From Cephalothrix simula (lineage: Eukaryota; Nemertea; Palaeonemertea; Archinemertea; Cephalotrichidae): 64,000 nucleotides of DNA. The translations under genes were made by a program, and so were the position numbers. Positions 55,562 through 63,959 of this stretch are shown here, piece by piece; the stretch's first letter is position 1; every line of letters begins with the position of its first letter. Where the stretch lies: positions 1 to 64,000 of the forward strand of contig JAXIUW010000007.1 in the NCBI GenBank assembly GCA_035591015.1. The letters are read 5' to 3'. The notes under the pieces were generated by a model, which worked only from the letters and a program-made list of their open reading frames with translations, was not told the origin of the DNA and ran no database searches.

Positions 55562-55966
55562 ATGGCCGATGACATGAAGTTTGAGACCTTTGAAGAGCTA
55601 GAGAATATGGGTTGGGATGACCTAGAGAAAAAGCTTGACGATGATCCAGACCAGAAAGAAGCATCAGGCGGTGGTGCTAAAGAAGGTAAAGATTCTAGCA
55701 CCGAGGTTGATATATCATATATTGGTAATGTGCCCATACAGGCTAGAGTGCGCATTGCCAAGGGGTATCATTATATTAATGATGTACTCAACTGGGGTAA
55801 GGATTCAATTATAGAACTAGAAAAAATGGTTGGCGAACCGGTAGAGCTAACGGTTAAAAATAAGGTGGTGGCCGAAGGTGAAGTTGTGGTTGTCAATGAA
55901 AAATTTGCCCTAAAAATAACTCGGTTATTGACACCGGAGGAACGACTGAATGAGCTGTCGTTATAG
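55562..55966 (+). CDS. fliN: Flagellar motor switch protein FliN
   Basis: FliN is part of the C-ring and binds the export apparatus. The 134 aa protein has an acidic N-terminal part and the FliMN_C domain at about 50-130 (EVDISYIGNVPIQARVRI, ELEKMVGEPVELTVK and EKFALKITRLL). FliY-type CheC domain is absent. Without FliM it could not form a normal C-ring, so a fliM gene elsewhere is expected. It overlaps fliO by 17 bp. Confidence 0.92.
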   Translation: MADDMKFETFEELENMGWDDLEKKLDDDPDQKEASGGGAKEGKDSSTEVDISYIGNVPIQARVRIAKGYHYINDVLNWGKDSIIELEKMVGEPVELTVKNKVVAEGEVVVVNEKFALKITRLLTPEERLNELSL

Positions 55967-56843
55967 TCCAATAATCTCTATGCGTTTGGCCAGCACGCTG
56001 GTGGTGTTAGCTTGTTCTTGGGGGGGCTTGGCCGAGGCGCAAATATTGCGTCAACTATCAGATATTAAAGTTCATTCAACCCTAGAGGGTGAACGGGTGG
56101 TGCTGTACTTCAACGCTCCTTATACCGATATTCCGGTTAAGCGTAGCGATGCCCATGGGGTAACCTTGGTTTTTGAGCAAACCGGCAATAGCACGCAAGT
56201 TTCTAATTTGGTTTCACGAGAAAGCCTGTTCATCAATAAGATTACGCTTAGTCAATCACCATCAGAGTTGCTGGTGAGCATTGGCACAGCCTCACCGGCC
56301 TTGAATGAGAACATCAGATACGTAACCAAGGGCAATGAGTTTCAGATACTAATTGGTGATAAATCTGTGGCCAGTGTAGCCAATAATACGCCTGCAGAGC
56401 CAGTATTAGGTGCTGGCGAAGAAGACAACTTTTATGGACAGTTATTGCTGATGGGCATGGGCTTGTTGGGCATAGTTGGAGCTCTTTATGCGGTGCTGTG
56501 GTTGTTCAAGAAGTTTGTTTTTTCACGGCGGATTTTAGAAGGTCGCCATCCAATACGACTGGTTTCTTCTTTTTATGTAAGTTCACGACAGCGTATAATG
56601 GTTGTTGAGATTGATGATGAGTTGCTTGTGCTGGGCTCAACACCGCAGCAGATAACCATGCTGCATCATTTGGGGCGAGCCGGCGGTTTGCCTCCATCGT
56701 CACCACCGCCATCGTCATTGCAGACTGCTGCCCCTAATACAGAACCGCCGACTAGTTGGGTGGGAGGTGATAATAGTGATACAATACAGAAGTTCGCCCA
56801 GCGATTGAGAGATAAGATTAAGGATATGAAGGATATTAAATAG
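55950..56843 (+). CDS. fliO: Flagellar biosynthesis protein FliO with extra N-terminal domain
   Basis: FliO helps assemble the FliP ring. The 297 aa protein is far longer than the usual 100-140 aa. A signal peptide (ending GGLAEA) and a periplasmic AMIN-like domain at about 35-135 (DIKVHSTLEGERVVLYFNAPYTD, in two strands) precede the membrane segment at about 170-192. Then comes the FliO domain (RHPIRLVSSFYVSSRQRIMVVEI split near 210-232). Start at 55950 has GGAGG 9 nt upstream. It overlaps fliN and abuts fliP (TAGTG). Confidence 0.88.
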   Translation: MSCRYSPIISMRLASTLVVLACSWGGLAEAQILRQLSDIKVHSTLEGERVVLYFNAPYTDIPVKRSDAHGVTLVFEQTGNSTQVSNLVSRESLFINKITLSQSPSELLVSIGTASPALNENIRYVTKGNEFQILIGDKSVASVANNTPAEPVLGAGEEDNFYGQLLLMGMGLLGIVGALYAVLWLFKKFVFSRRILEGRHPIRLVSSFYVSSRQRIMVVEIDDELLVLGSTPQQITMLHHLGRAGGLPPSSPPPSSLQTAAPNTEPPTSWVGGDNSDTIQKFAQRLRDKIKDMKDIK

Positions 56844-57592
56844 TGCTAAAGAGAACACTGTTTCTATCCAGTTTGATTATGTTCTGTGCGTCGGCCACGC
56901 TCTTGGCGCAAGGCGTGCTGCCCGGGATTGATCTGCGGTTAGGCACTGCCGATACGCCCGAACAGGTCTCGACTAGCCTGCAGATTATAATCCTGCTCAC
57001 CATTCTTACTCTGGCTCCGGCAATTTTGATTATGACGACGTCTTTTACGCGTTTAATTATTGTTTTTGCTTTTATTCGTCAGGCACTTGGCACTCAGCAA
57101 ACGCCGCCTACGCAAATTTTAGTGGGCTTGGCCTTGTTCTTAACGTTCTTTATCATGGAACCGGTGTGGATGGATGTTTACAGAAACTCATTTACGCCGT
57201 ACATGGATAATCAAATTAGCCAATCCGAGGCACTTGATCGTGCGGCCGTTCCCATGAAGAACTTTATGCAACGCTTTGTGCGTAATCAAGATTTATTGCT
57301 GTTTATCAATATTGCTGATATTCCACGGCCACGAACTATTAATGATGTACCGCTTTATGTTTTAATTCCGGCTTTTGTGATCAGTGAGCTTAAAACGGCA
57401 TTTCAGATTGGATTTTTGATTTACATGCCCTTTTTGGTTATTGATTTAGTGGTTTCATCAGTGTTGATGGCTATGGGTATGATGATGCTGCCACCGATTA
57501 TGATCTCTTTGCCGCTTAAACTAATGCTGTTTGTGTTGGTTGACGGGTGGAACTTAATTGTGGGTAAACTTGTTGAAAGTTATTTTACGTAG
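56843..57592 (+). CDS. fliP: Flagellar type III export gate protein FliP
   Basis: FliP forms the pentameric core of the export gate. The 249 aa protein has a signal peptide (MLKRTLFLSSLIMFCASATLLA) and four membrane segments. Family motifs: ILTILTLAPAILIMTTSFTR, FAFIRQALGTQQTPP, the LIPAFVISELKTAFQIGF stretch and the final MLPPIMISLPLKLMLFV. Start is GTG at 56843, overlapping the fliO stop. Confidence 0.96.
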   Translation: MLKRTLFLSSLIMFCASATLLAQGVLPGIDLRLGTADTPEQVSTSLQIIILLTILTLAPAILIMTTSFTRLIIVFAFIRQALGTQQTPPTQILVGLALFLTFFIMEPVWMDVYRNSFTPYMDNQISQSEALDRAAVPMKNFMQRFVRNQDLLLFINIADIPRPRTINDVPLYVLIPAFVISELKTAFQIGFLIYMPFLVIDLVVSSVLMAMGMMMLPPIMISLPLKLMLFVLVDGWNLIVGKLVESYFT

Positions 57593-57649
57593 CTTAAAAT
57601 AGGTTTACACTAGTTGTATTAAAATTTGGGGGCATTCTCTAGTGAATAT

Positions 57650-57919
57650 ATGACGCAGGAATTTGTAATTGGGGTTGGGCGAGAGGCCATGGTTGCCATA
57701 TTTTGGCTATCTGCACCACCATTAATAGCTGCACTGGTCGTGGGCTTGCTAGTCTCAATATTGCAGGCAGTAACCCAAATTCAAGAAATGACCTTGGCCA
57801 TCATCCCTAAAATGATAGCCGTTTTGGTGGCTTTGCTAATTACTTTTCCGTGGCTGCTGGATGTTTTATCAGAGCATGCTATAAAAATTTTTAGAACCAT
57901 ACCCATAGTAGCCCAATAA
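57650..57919 (+). CDS. fliQ: Flagellar type III export gate protein FliQ
   Basis: The 89 aa protein is standard length. It has two membrane segments and the motif AVTQIQEMTLAIIPKM. Start ATG at 57650 (MTQEFVIGVG); the frame extends upstream but those residues are not conserved. fliR and flhB, which usually follow, are absent; the next gene is an ExbB/MotA-type channel. Confidence 0.95.
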   Translation: MTQEFVIGVGREAMVAIFWLSAPPLIAALVVGLLVSILQAVTQIQEMTLAIIPKMIAVLVALLITFPWLLDVLSEHAIKIFRTIPIVAQ

Positions 57920-57953
57920 GCTAAGCTACAGATATTCTTTTAATTTAAGACTT

Positions 57954-59063
57954 ATGAAAACAGATAACTATTCTTTAGAGCAAAACTCTGACCGCGTGGA
58001 TTTGATAAAATCCTTAATGCTGTCGCTAGTGCTAACAGCCTTTTTGTATGAGCTTTTTCCACTGCCACAGTTAGCTGGTGGAAAAATATATGAGGTCTTT
58101 AACAATAGAGTATCACTGATTATTTGCGCACTTACACTATGGTCTTTGTTCTTGCTGCTCTTTAAGTTTATTGATTACTCTAAGCGCAAAAAAACTACCA
58201 TACGCCTGTTTGATAGGCAGATTAGCGGTGTGTTATTCCAAGATATTTACGCCAGTAATTCTTTGGCTATTATTGATGAATTAAACCAGTTGATTGAGCA
58301 AAATAAAATTAAAAACTACCATAAATCGCCTCTTTATCGGCGTATCAATCAATTGCTTAACTATACGTCTTCGGCACCTAAAACTGAAAACTTACATAAT
58401 CTGATCAAGCAACAATCTTCTATTGAAATCAAGAGATTAGACAGTGATTATACCCTGTTACAGGTATTCGCTTGGGCTATTCCTATTTTGGGTTTTATCG
58501 GAACGGTGATGGGCATTGGCGACTCGGTGAATAACTTTGCGGTGTTTATTCAAACCGCACAAAGCGGCGCAGAGTTTAGTGGTCAAATCCGTTCGGCATT
58601 GGGTGGGGTTACCGGAGGCTTGGCGACCGCCTTCAACACTACTTTTTTAGCTTTGGTTTTAGTTATTCCGGTAATGATTATTACCTCAATACTACAGAAA
58701 TCAGAGCAAAGCGACCTCTTGCGAACCGAAGAATTTTGCCTGCACCAAATTTTGCCACGCATCTACGTTAGACCCTCTGATAAAACAGCATCACAAGATT
58801 TTGACAAGCACTTAGAGAACCTTATGCAGTTATCTTCAACGTGGATTAATCAGCTTCAACCGCTTGTGCATCAAATGTCGGGCGACTTGCAGATAGTCAA
58901 TGCCCAGCTTGGCGGAGTAGAGCCGTTGATCAAAAAGTTTACCGACAGCCTAATTGATGAGGTAGCGCACAAACCAGTTGCTGAATCTTCGTCTAGCTCA
59001 ACTGCTAATGCCTCGGAGACAGCTGCAACAACCAACAGAACAGAAGATGAAAACAACAATTAG
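57954..59063 (+). CDS. MotA/TolQ/ExbB-family proton channel protein
   Basis: This is the pore subunit of a proton-driven membrane machine. The 369 aa protein has four membrane segments: about 18-38, 50-70, 160-185 and 220-245. The cytoplasmic loop between the second and third is about 90 residues. The MotA_ExbB domain shows GFIGTVMGIGDSV and GGVTGGLATAFNTTFLALVL. A C-terminal cytoplasmic tail of about 110 residues is helical, then Ser/Ala-rich. The stop overlaps the start of the next gene by 17 bp. It is not the flagellar MotA (no PEEIE-type loop). Confidence 0.9.
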   Translation: MKTDNYSLEQNSDRVDLIKSLMLSLVLTAFLYELFPLPQLAGGKIYEVFNNRVSLIICALTLWSLFLLLFKFIDYSKRKKTTIRLFDRQISGVLFQDIYASNSLAIIDELNQLIEQNKIKNYHKSPLYRRINQLLNYTSSAPKTENLHNLIKQQSSIEIKRLDSDYTLLQVFAWAIPILGFIGTVMGIGDSVNNFAVFIQTAQSGAEFSGQIRSALGGVTGGLATAFNTTFLALVLVIPVMIITSILQKSEQSDLLRTEEFCLHQILPRIYVRPSDKTASQDFDKHLENLMQLSSTWINQLQPLVHQMSGDLQIVNAQLGGVEPLIKKFTDSLIDEVAHKPVAESSSSSTANASETAATTNRTEDENNN

Positions 59064-59655
59064 CCTGTTTCCATTTTTAAGCGTGTTGATTAGCGCAATG
59101 GGGGTATTGTCAATACTGGCTATCACTTTTATATTACTGGCCACGCCAGATATTAGTGCGGTTGACACTAAGGAAGTTGAATTTAGTTGGATTGGCGCGC
59201 CACCTCACGTTGTGCCACAGCTAATTGTTTGCGAGGCTGATAAGGTTAGGTTTGTGCAAAGAAAGGGCAGCAACATTGCGCCGGTGCGACCCGAGATTAG
59301 CTATGATGAATTGATTGCCGAGGTTATTGGAGTGCAAGCATTGGTTGAGCGCAATGGCAGTCTGCTTGTTCCACAAGTCAAGCAAGAACTAAGCAATGTG
59401 GTTATGCGCCAATCTCCAGCTAATTACGGTTTTTCTCAGAGTGTCATCAGCATGGAACGCAGTAATAAAGATGGCATTGTGCGGCAAAAAGAGCTGCAAT
59501 ATTACCCCATGTTACTAGTTTACGCCGAGGGCATTGACAGCTGTAAAATGGCTGATTATTTAATCGGAACATTGACTAATCTTAATATTGGTCGTGAGCC
59601 AATGCTCAAAGAGTGGCGCATTCCCTATCAAGATAGTCTTCCTACCGCTAACTGA
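59047..59655 (+). CDS. ExbD-like small membrane protein, Asp position replaced
   Basis: The 202 aa protein starts ATG 59047 inside the channel gene. It has one N-terminal membrane segment, about residues 8-36. The segment begins FPFLSVLISAMGVLSIL, which lines up with the PFVDVM pattern of ExbD/TolR; the proton-carrying Asp position is Ser (residue 12). The periplasmic part, about 165 residues, has no OmpA or TonB motif that I see. Same-strand neighbours: the channel before it and another ExbD-like gene 5 bp after it. Confidence 0.75.
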   Translation: MKTTISLFPFLSVLISAMGVLSILAITFILLATPDISAVDTKEVEFSWIGAPPHVVPQLIVCEADKVRFVQRKGSNIAPVRPEISYDELIAEVIGVQALVERNGSLLVPQVKQELSNVVMRQSPANYGFSQSVISMERSNKDGIVRQKELQYYPMLLVYAEGIDSCKMADYLIGTLTNLNIGREPMLKEWRIPYQDSLPTAN

Positions 59656-59660
59656 GTGCT

Positions 59661-60287
59661 ATGGAACCTCATCGCCAAAACTTAGATTCATTAGTTGATA
59701 TTGTTTCTAATAACCTGGGTATATTAGTTATTATAGCAGCATTTATGGCCTTAATCGGTATTACCCAGCCGTTGTTTGAAAACGAAGTAGAGCAGCAATC
59801 TGAGGCACCTGAAATACTAAAAATACCGTGGTCGCATGAGACCACTCGTACGCCATTATTGTTTGTAATTAAAGAAAATAAGATTCTGCACCTAGACCTG
59901 AAGCAGTTTTATGTAGACCTTGCCAATTATGAACAGCCGATGCGCCCGCAAAGCATAGACTTTGAGCAGCCTAATGCGCGGATTAAATTTTTTCCGGTAA
60001 CTTCACACATGTATTGTTTAGAGTTTTTTCCTGATTTTAGTCAGGGTGAAAATTGGGATAGTGCTCAAGAGGCAGCTTCAAATTGGCAAAAAGTGCGTAA
60101 TCAATACACGCCACATCGCTTTTACTATTATTTTTGGGTTTATGGCGATAGTTTTCAGACCTTCAACATTGTCCGCAACCATCTTTGGGATAGCCACGTT
60201 GAGGTGGGCTGGGAGCCGATTACGCCCAAAGATCAACTAGATTACTGCACTGGATTTGACCGTCAGGGAGGGCTGCGTCCGCAATAA
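59661..60287 (+). CDS. ExbD-like small membrane protein keeping the Asp
   Basis: The 208 aa protein has one N-terminal membrane segment, about residues 11-35. It starts LDSLVDIVSNNLGILVII, where Asp13 occupies the place of the proton-carrying Asp of ExbD, TolR and MotB. The periplasmic part of about 170 residues is aromatic-rich (HRFYYYFWVYGDSFQ). No peptidoglycan-binding motif. Probably a partner of the gene before it in a heteromeric stator. Confidence 0.75.
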   Translation: MEPHRQNLDSLVDIVSNNLGILVIIAAFMALIGITQPLFENEVEQQSEAPEILKIPWSHETTRTPLLFVIKENKILHLDLKQFYVDLANYEQPMRPQSIDFEQPNARIKFFPVTSHMYCLEFFPDFSQGENWDSAQEAASNWQKVRNQYTPHRFYYYFWVYGDSFQTFNIVRNHLWDSHVEVGWEPITPKDQLDYCTGFDRQGGLRPQ

Positions 60288-60523
60288 ATCTAGCACCATA
60301 CAATGGCTGTTTGAAGCATCATCTTGAATAGTCATCTTTGAAGCACTATCACCGAAGTAGCGAGCAAGATTGGCGCAATAGAGTTATTCAGGGCGTTGTT
60401 TAATATGTTAGAATGTTTGGGTATAGTGATTATTTAGGATTACTAAAGCAGGGGTATGGGTTCTGAACAAGAACTACTAAGCATCAGTAATTAGGTACTC
60501 GCAATTTATTATTTGAAGCAGTT
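60288..60523. other. Intergenic region with 14-bp repeats
   Basis: Four 14-bp imperfect units at 60310, 60324, 60338 and 60352 resemble TTTGAAGCATCATC. The rest to 60523 is AT-rich with no gene. Confidence 0.6.
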
Positions 60524-61726
60524 ATGTGGAACTTCTCAATAAAAAAGGAAGACAAACAGCAAACCCCAGAAGACCTTTATTATCAAGGTAATAGATATCT
60601 TGAGTCGCAGGATAGAAGCAAAGCTACCGAATATTGGTATCAAGCCAGAGAATTATGGAGTGGCTCAAAGATTGCGACTAGGCCGGGGCATAAATTAAAG
60701 GCACTGGTTTTGTTTCTGGTGTTGGTGCTGGGGCTGTATATATGGATTTACAGTGCTTTTCCACGTCATTTTACCCTAGAAGAGCTACTATCTGCGGGCA
60801 TGAGTGGCGCTACTCGTAATGACCGCAGCTTTTTAGAGCGTTGGCTAGATACTGGTCGTGAAAAGCCGCAATATGGTCGCTATGGCATTGAAGATTTTTG
60901 GAAAGGTTTGCGCCAGAGACTTGGCTTGGAAGGGGGTGAAGAGGGGCAAGGTGAGGGTTCTTTAGCTGGTTTACCTCAGATGAATAAATCTCTTGAAGAG
61001 CGCTGGGTAGAAATGTTGAATAGCTACGGAAAGATGAATGGCGAATCGCTTGACCTTGATCCGGCTACGATTAGTGGTGATGGCCTTAGCGCTTATGAGG
61101 GTTATGACGAAGCTATTGCGGTGTTAGAGAAAGCTATCGCAGAGAGTACTGACAAAGTCAAACTGGCTGATCTGTATCAGTCTTTGGCTTATTTATACTA
61201 TTGGAAGGGCTACCGCCAACAACCTGATGGAACTGCCGGCTATCGTCTTGATGATATTAAAAAAGCTACTCAGGCCTATGAGAAGTCTTTGGAATACCAA
61301 CAACGTGGACTATCGCATGGCAATTTAGGTTGGATGTATTTTTTGCTTGGAGAATACGAAAAGTCAGAGCTACACAGCCTGTTGGCCTTGCAGATTAATC
61401 CATCTTTGCTATATGTGCAGCTGAATTTAGGGTTGACCTATCTGATGGAGTATCGGAATGATGAAAGCTATGCAGCCTATGTGCAGGTGATTAGGCAAAA
61501 TCCTAGCCCAGAGGTTTACTTTGGAGGTATTACGGATTTACGAGAGATTATTCGTGATAATCCGGGGCAGTATCCGTTTGCGCACTTTTTGATTGGTTTA
61601 TTGTCATTGAACGAGGGCAATCTGCATCGTGCTAAAACAGAGCTTACTCAATACACTCAAATGGTTACTGGTGGCGAGTATTATAATCAATCTCTACAAA
61701 TGCTAGAGCAAATGCAAGGCCTGTGA
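60524..61726 (+). CDS. Membrane-anchored TPR protein
   Basis: The 400 aa protein has a cytoplasmic N-terminal region with one TPR-like unit (YYQGNRYLESQDRSKATEYW), one membrane segment at about 62-80, a Gly/Glu-rich linker, and a C-terminal TPR array at about 190-395 (GNLGWMYFLLGEYEKSELHSLLAL in two helices). Overlaps the PrsW gene by 4 bp (GTGA). It may be a scaffold for the channel or the protease; function not known. Confidence 0.82.
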   Translation: MWNFSIKKEDKQQTPEDLYYQGNRYLESQDRSKATEYWYQARELWSGSKIATRPGHKLKALVLFLVLVLGLYIWIYSAFPRHFTLEELLSAGMSGATRNDRSFLERWLDTGREKPQYGRYGIEDFWKGLRQRLGLEGGEEGQGEGSLAGLPQMNKSLEERWVEMLNSYGKMNGESLDLDPATISGDGLSAYEGYDEAIAVLEKAIAESTDKVKLADLYQSLAYLYYWKGYRQQPDGTAGYRLDDIKKATQAYEKSLEYQQRGLSHGNLGWMYFLLGEYEKSELHSLLALQINPSLLYVQLNLGLTYLMEYRNDESYAAYVQVIRQNPSPEVYFGGITDLREIIRDNPGQYPFAHFLIGLLSLNEGNLHRAKTELTQYTQMVTGGEYYNQSLQMLEQMQGL

Positions 61727-62421
61727 GCATCAACTGGATTATTATCGCTGTTGCGCCAGCTTGGGCTTTAGGATGGATACTACACACCATTTCACGCCCC
61801 CAACGATTAGGCTGGTGGACACTAGCTTTGCTATTTTGTTTGGGCTGGGTCAGTGCCTTTATTGCGCTGATTCTAAACCATTCGCTAGAGAAGTACACAG
61901 ATCTGTGGCAATACTCAACCGTAGACCTTTACAGGAATTTATTTTGGCTTTTCGGCGCAGGGCTGAATGAAGAATTTGCCAAACTGTTAATGGTATTACT
62001 CGTGGTTTATCCTCGCAAAAAGGCCACGCCGATAGAATGCGCAATCGCCGCTGGTATAGTCGCTTTGGGCTTAGCAGCCGCAGAAAATATTTTGTATTCA
62101 GAGCAATTTGGTCGTGGTGTTCTTTTAAGTCGATCATTTTTGACCATACCGGCTCATGCGTTTTTTAGTATTCCCATGGGGTGGTGTGCCGGCAAGGGAG
62201 CGAATGCCAGCAGTTTGCTGCGAACTGTTTTGTGGTTACTAGTCGGGTTAGCATTTTCTGCAGCCGTGCATGGTTTATACAACATAACCATCTCTAGCCC
62301 TCAGCCCGGCTATCATATAATCAGCTATTCAGGGTTGCTGATACTAGGCATGCTCAGCGCATGGTTGCTCTACACAGGCCGTTCAGAGAGTAAACAAGAT
62401 GATCACCGCCCAAGAGATTGA
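61723..62421 (+). CDS. PrsW-like intramembrane metalloprotease
   Basis: The 232 aa protein has about seven membrane segments. Metalloprotease motifs of the PrsW/CPBP type: NEEFAK near residue 84, GLAAAENILY near 117, and HAFFSIPMGWCAG near 146, with a last His in AAVHGLYN. PrsW proteases cut anti-sigma factors and other membrane proteins. Start GTG at 61723 overlaps the TPR gene stop. The end overlaps murF by 23 bp. Confidence 0.85.
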   Translation: MSINWIIIAVAPAWALGWILHTISRPQRLGWWTLALLFCLGWVSAFIALILNHSLEKYTDLWQYSTVDLYRNLFWLFGAGLNEEFAKLLMVLLVVYPRKKATPIECAIAAGIVALGLAAAENILYSEQFGRGVLLSRSFLTIPAHAFFSIPMGWCAGKGANASSLLRTVLWLLVGLAFSAAVHGLYNITISSPQPGYHIISYSGLLILGMLSAWLLYTGRSESKQDDHRPRD

Positions 62422-63889
62422 GCAAGCCACAGCAGGACGGTGGTTAGTCAATCATCTCAAGCCCGAAGCTAAGTTAATTGGTGCAACCCATGATAGTCGC
62501 CGTTCAACTACTGCGCAAATATTCTTTTCGTTACAGGGTAAGCGTGGCTACGGACATGAATTTATAGATTTTAACAGTTACCAACCCCAACTGATTGTGC
62601 TTGACAAGCCAGCAGAACTTAGCTGGTATGGGGGAAGCATTTTGCTGGTAGAAGACGTAGTGGTTGCGCTTGCCCAGCTGGGGCGTTTTTGCGTAGAGAA
62701 GTATCAGCCAAAAGTGGTGGCGATTACGGGCAGTTTTGGAAAGTCATCAACTAAAGAGTTTATGGCGCAAGCACTAGGGCGTTCTTTGAGCGTACTTAGC
62801 TCTGAAGGCTCGTATAATAATGAGATTGGAATACCGCTAACTTTGTTAAACCTTGAGGCGCAGCATAGGGTGGTTGTACTTGAGTATGCGGCACGTAAAA
62901 AGGGTGATATTGCCTATTTATGCCGTATAGCCCAACCTCACATTGCCGTGGTGACCGGCATTGGTCATGCACATATTGGTGAGTTTAAGAGCCTAGACAA
63001 CATTTATGAAACCAAGGGCGAGATTTTGACTCATCTTCACGACCAAGGTTTGGCTATTGTTAATGCCGATGATCAACGCTTATTTGAGCAAACTCAGAAC
63101 TTGCGGCGAGTCGGCTTTGGCTTTAAGAATGGCAATTTGCGTGCAACGCATAAGGTCTTTGATGCTAGCAATAAGATGCACCTTGAAGTGCCTCCTGAAG
63201 CACCTTTTGGAATGCCCCTTGAGATACCTCTTGAGATGTCCTTCACGGCTAGCTTTGACGGCCAGCAAATAGAATTAAGCAGCCATGCGCTAGGCGTGCA
63301 CGTTCCGCTTAACCTTCTGCCGGCATGGGCAGTTTTTCGTGAATTAGGCTTGACTGATGACGCATTTAAGACGGCGGTGAGTAGTTATCAGCCGAAACTT
63401 ACGGGCAGAATGCAGCCCCATCAGCTACCGGCGGGTGCTGTTATTTTAGATGATACTTATAATTCTAGCCCAGAAACAATTGTTAATCTGCTGCAAACAA
63501 TGGCTAAAATGCCTGCAAAACGGCGCATTGCTGTGCTTGGCGGATTAGCAGAATTAGAAGAAGATCTAACCGATGCTACTCAAATTATTCAGAGAGCCAT
63601 CACTCCAGCCATAACCGAATGCTTGATTTATGCTCCTCATCAGCCTCAGTTTAGAGGGCAGCTACCCCAAGTAGATAGTATTAAAGATTTTTCTAGCCTA
63701 GAACAGCTTTACAGTTATTTAAGATGGTTCTTGATACCCGGAACGATAATTGGCATTAAGGCAGCTCGGTCGGCTCATTTAGAGCGATTGGTGTACATGT
63801 TGCGCTCTGAGCGTGTTGATTGCAAGTTATTGTCTTGTAGCTTAATAATACAATGCGTTGCTTGCCCCAAGCTGCGCACCCAAGCATAA
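62399..63889 (+). CDS. murF: UDP-MurNAc-tripeptide-D-Ala-D-Ala ligase MurF
   Basis: MurF completes the UDP-MurNAc-pentapeptide in the cytosol. The 496 aa protein has an N-terminal domain (GATHDSRRSTTAQIFFSL), the P-loop TGSFGKSSTKEF, the YAARKKGDIAYL and GIGHAHIGEF motifs, NADD and the DDTYNSSPETI motif. An in-frame insert of about 20 residues at 261-280 is coded by five 12-bp units. The last 20-25 residues after HLERLVYML are an extension with four Cys, outside the usual family end, and might reflect a frameshift near the 3' end. Confidence 0.93.
   Translation: MITAQEIEQATAGRWLVNHLKPEAKLIGATHDSRRSTTAQIFFSLQGKRGYGHEFIDFNSYQPQLIVLDKPAELSWYGGSILLVEDVVVALAQLGRFCVEKYQPKVVAITGSFGKSSTKEFMAQALGRSLSVLSSEGSYNNEIGIPLTLLNLEAQHRVVVLEYAARKKGDIAYLCRIAQPHIAVVTGIGHAHIGEFKSLDNIYETKGEILTHLHDQGLAIVNADDQRLFEQTQNLRRVGFGFKNGNLRATHKVFDASNKMHLEVPPEAPFGMPLEIPLEMSFTASFDGQQIELSSHALGVHVPLNLLPAWAVFRELGLTDDAFKTAVSSYQPKLTGRMQPHQLPAGAVILDDTYNSSPETIVNLLQTMAKMPAKRRIAVLGGLAELEEDLTDATQIIQRAITPAITECLIYAPHQPQFRGQLPQVDSIKDFSSLEQLYSYLRWFLIPGTIIGIKAARSAHLERLVYMLRSERVDCKLLSCSLIIQCVACPKLRTQA
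63182..63241 (+). repeat. Five 12-bp tandem repeats inside murF
   Basis: Units at 63182, 63194, 63206, 63218 and 63230 (CTTGAAGTGCCT to CTTGAGATGTCC) encode LEVP, PEAP, FGMP, LEIP and LEMS in a surface loop. The frame is kept because the unit is a multiple of three. Confidence 0.8.
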
Positions 63890-63959
63890 TACTAATCGGA
63901 ACGGTTTAGGGCATTATGGCGGCATTCTTAGGATTGCTCTTCAAGGATTGATAGCACTT

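Noticed and set aside
57954-60287. Zorya-type defence system
   Set aside because: A MotA-like channel is present, but there is no OmpA/MotB peptidoglycan-binding domain, helicase or nuclease.
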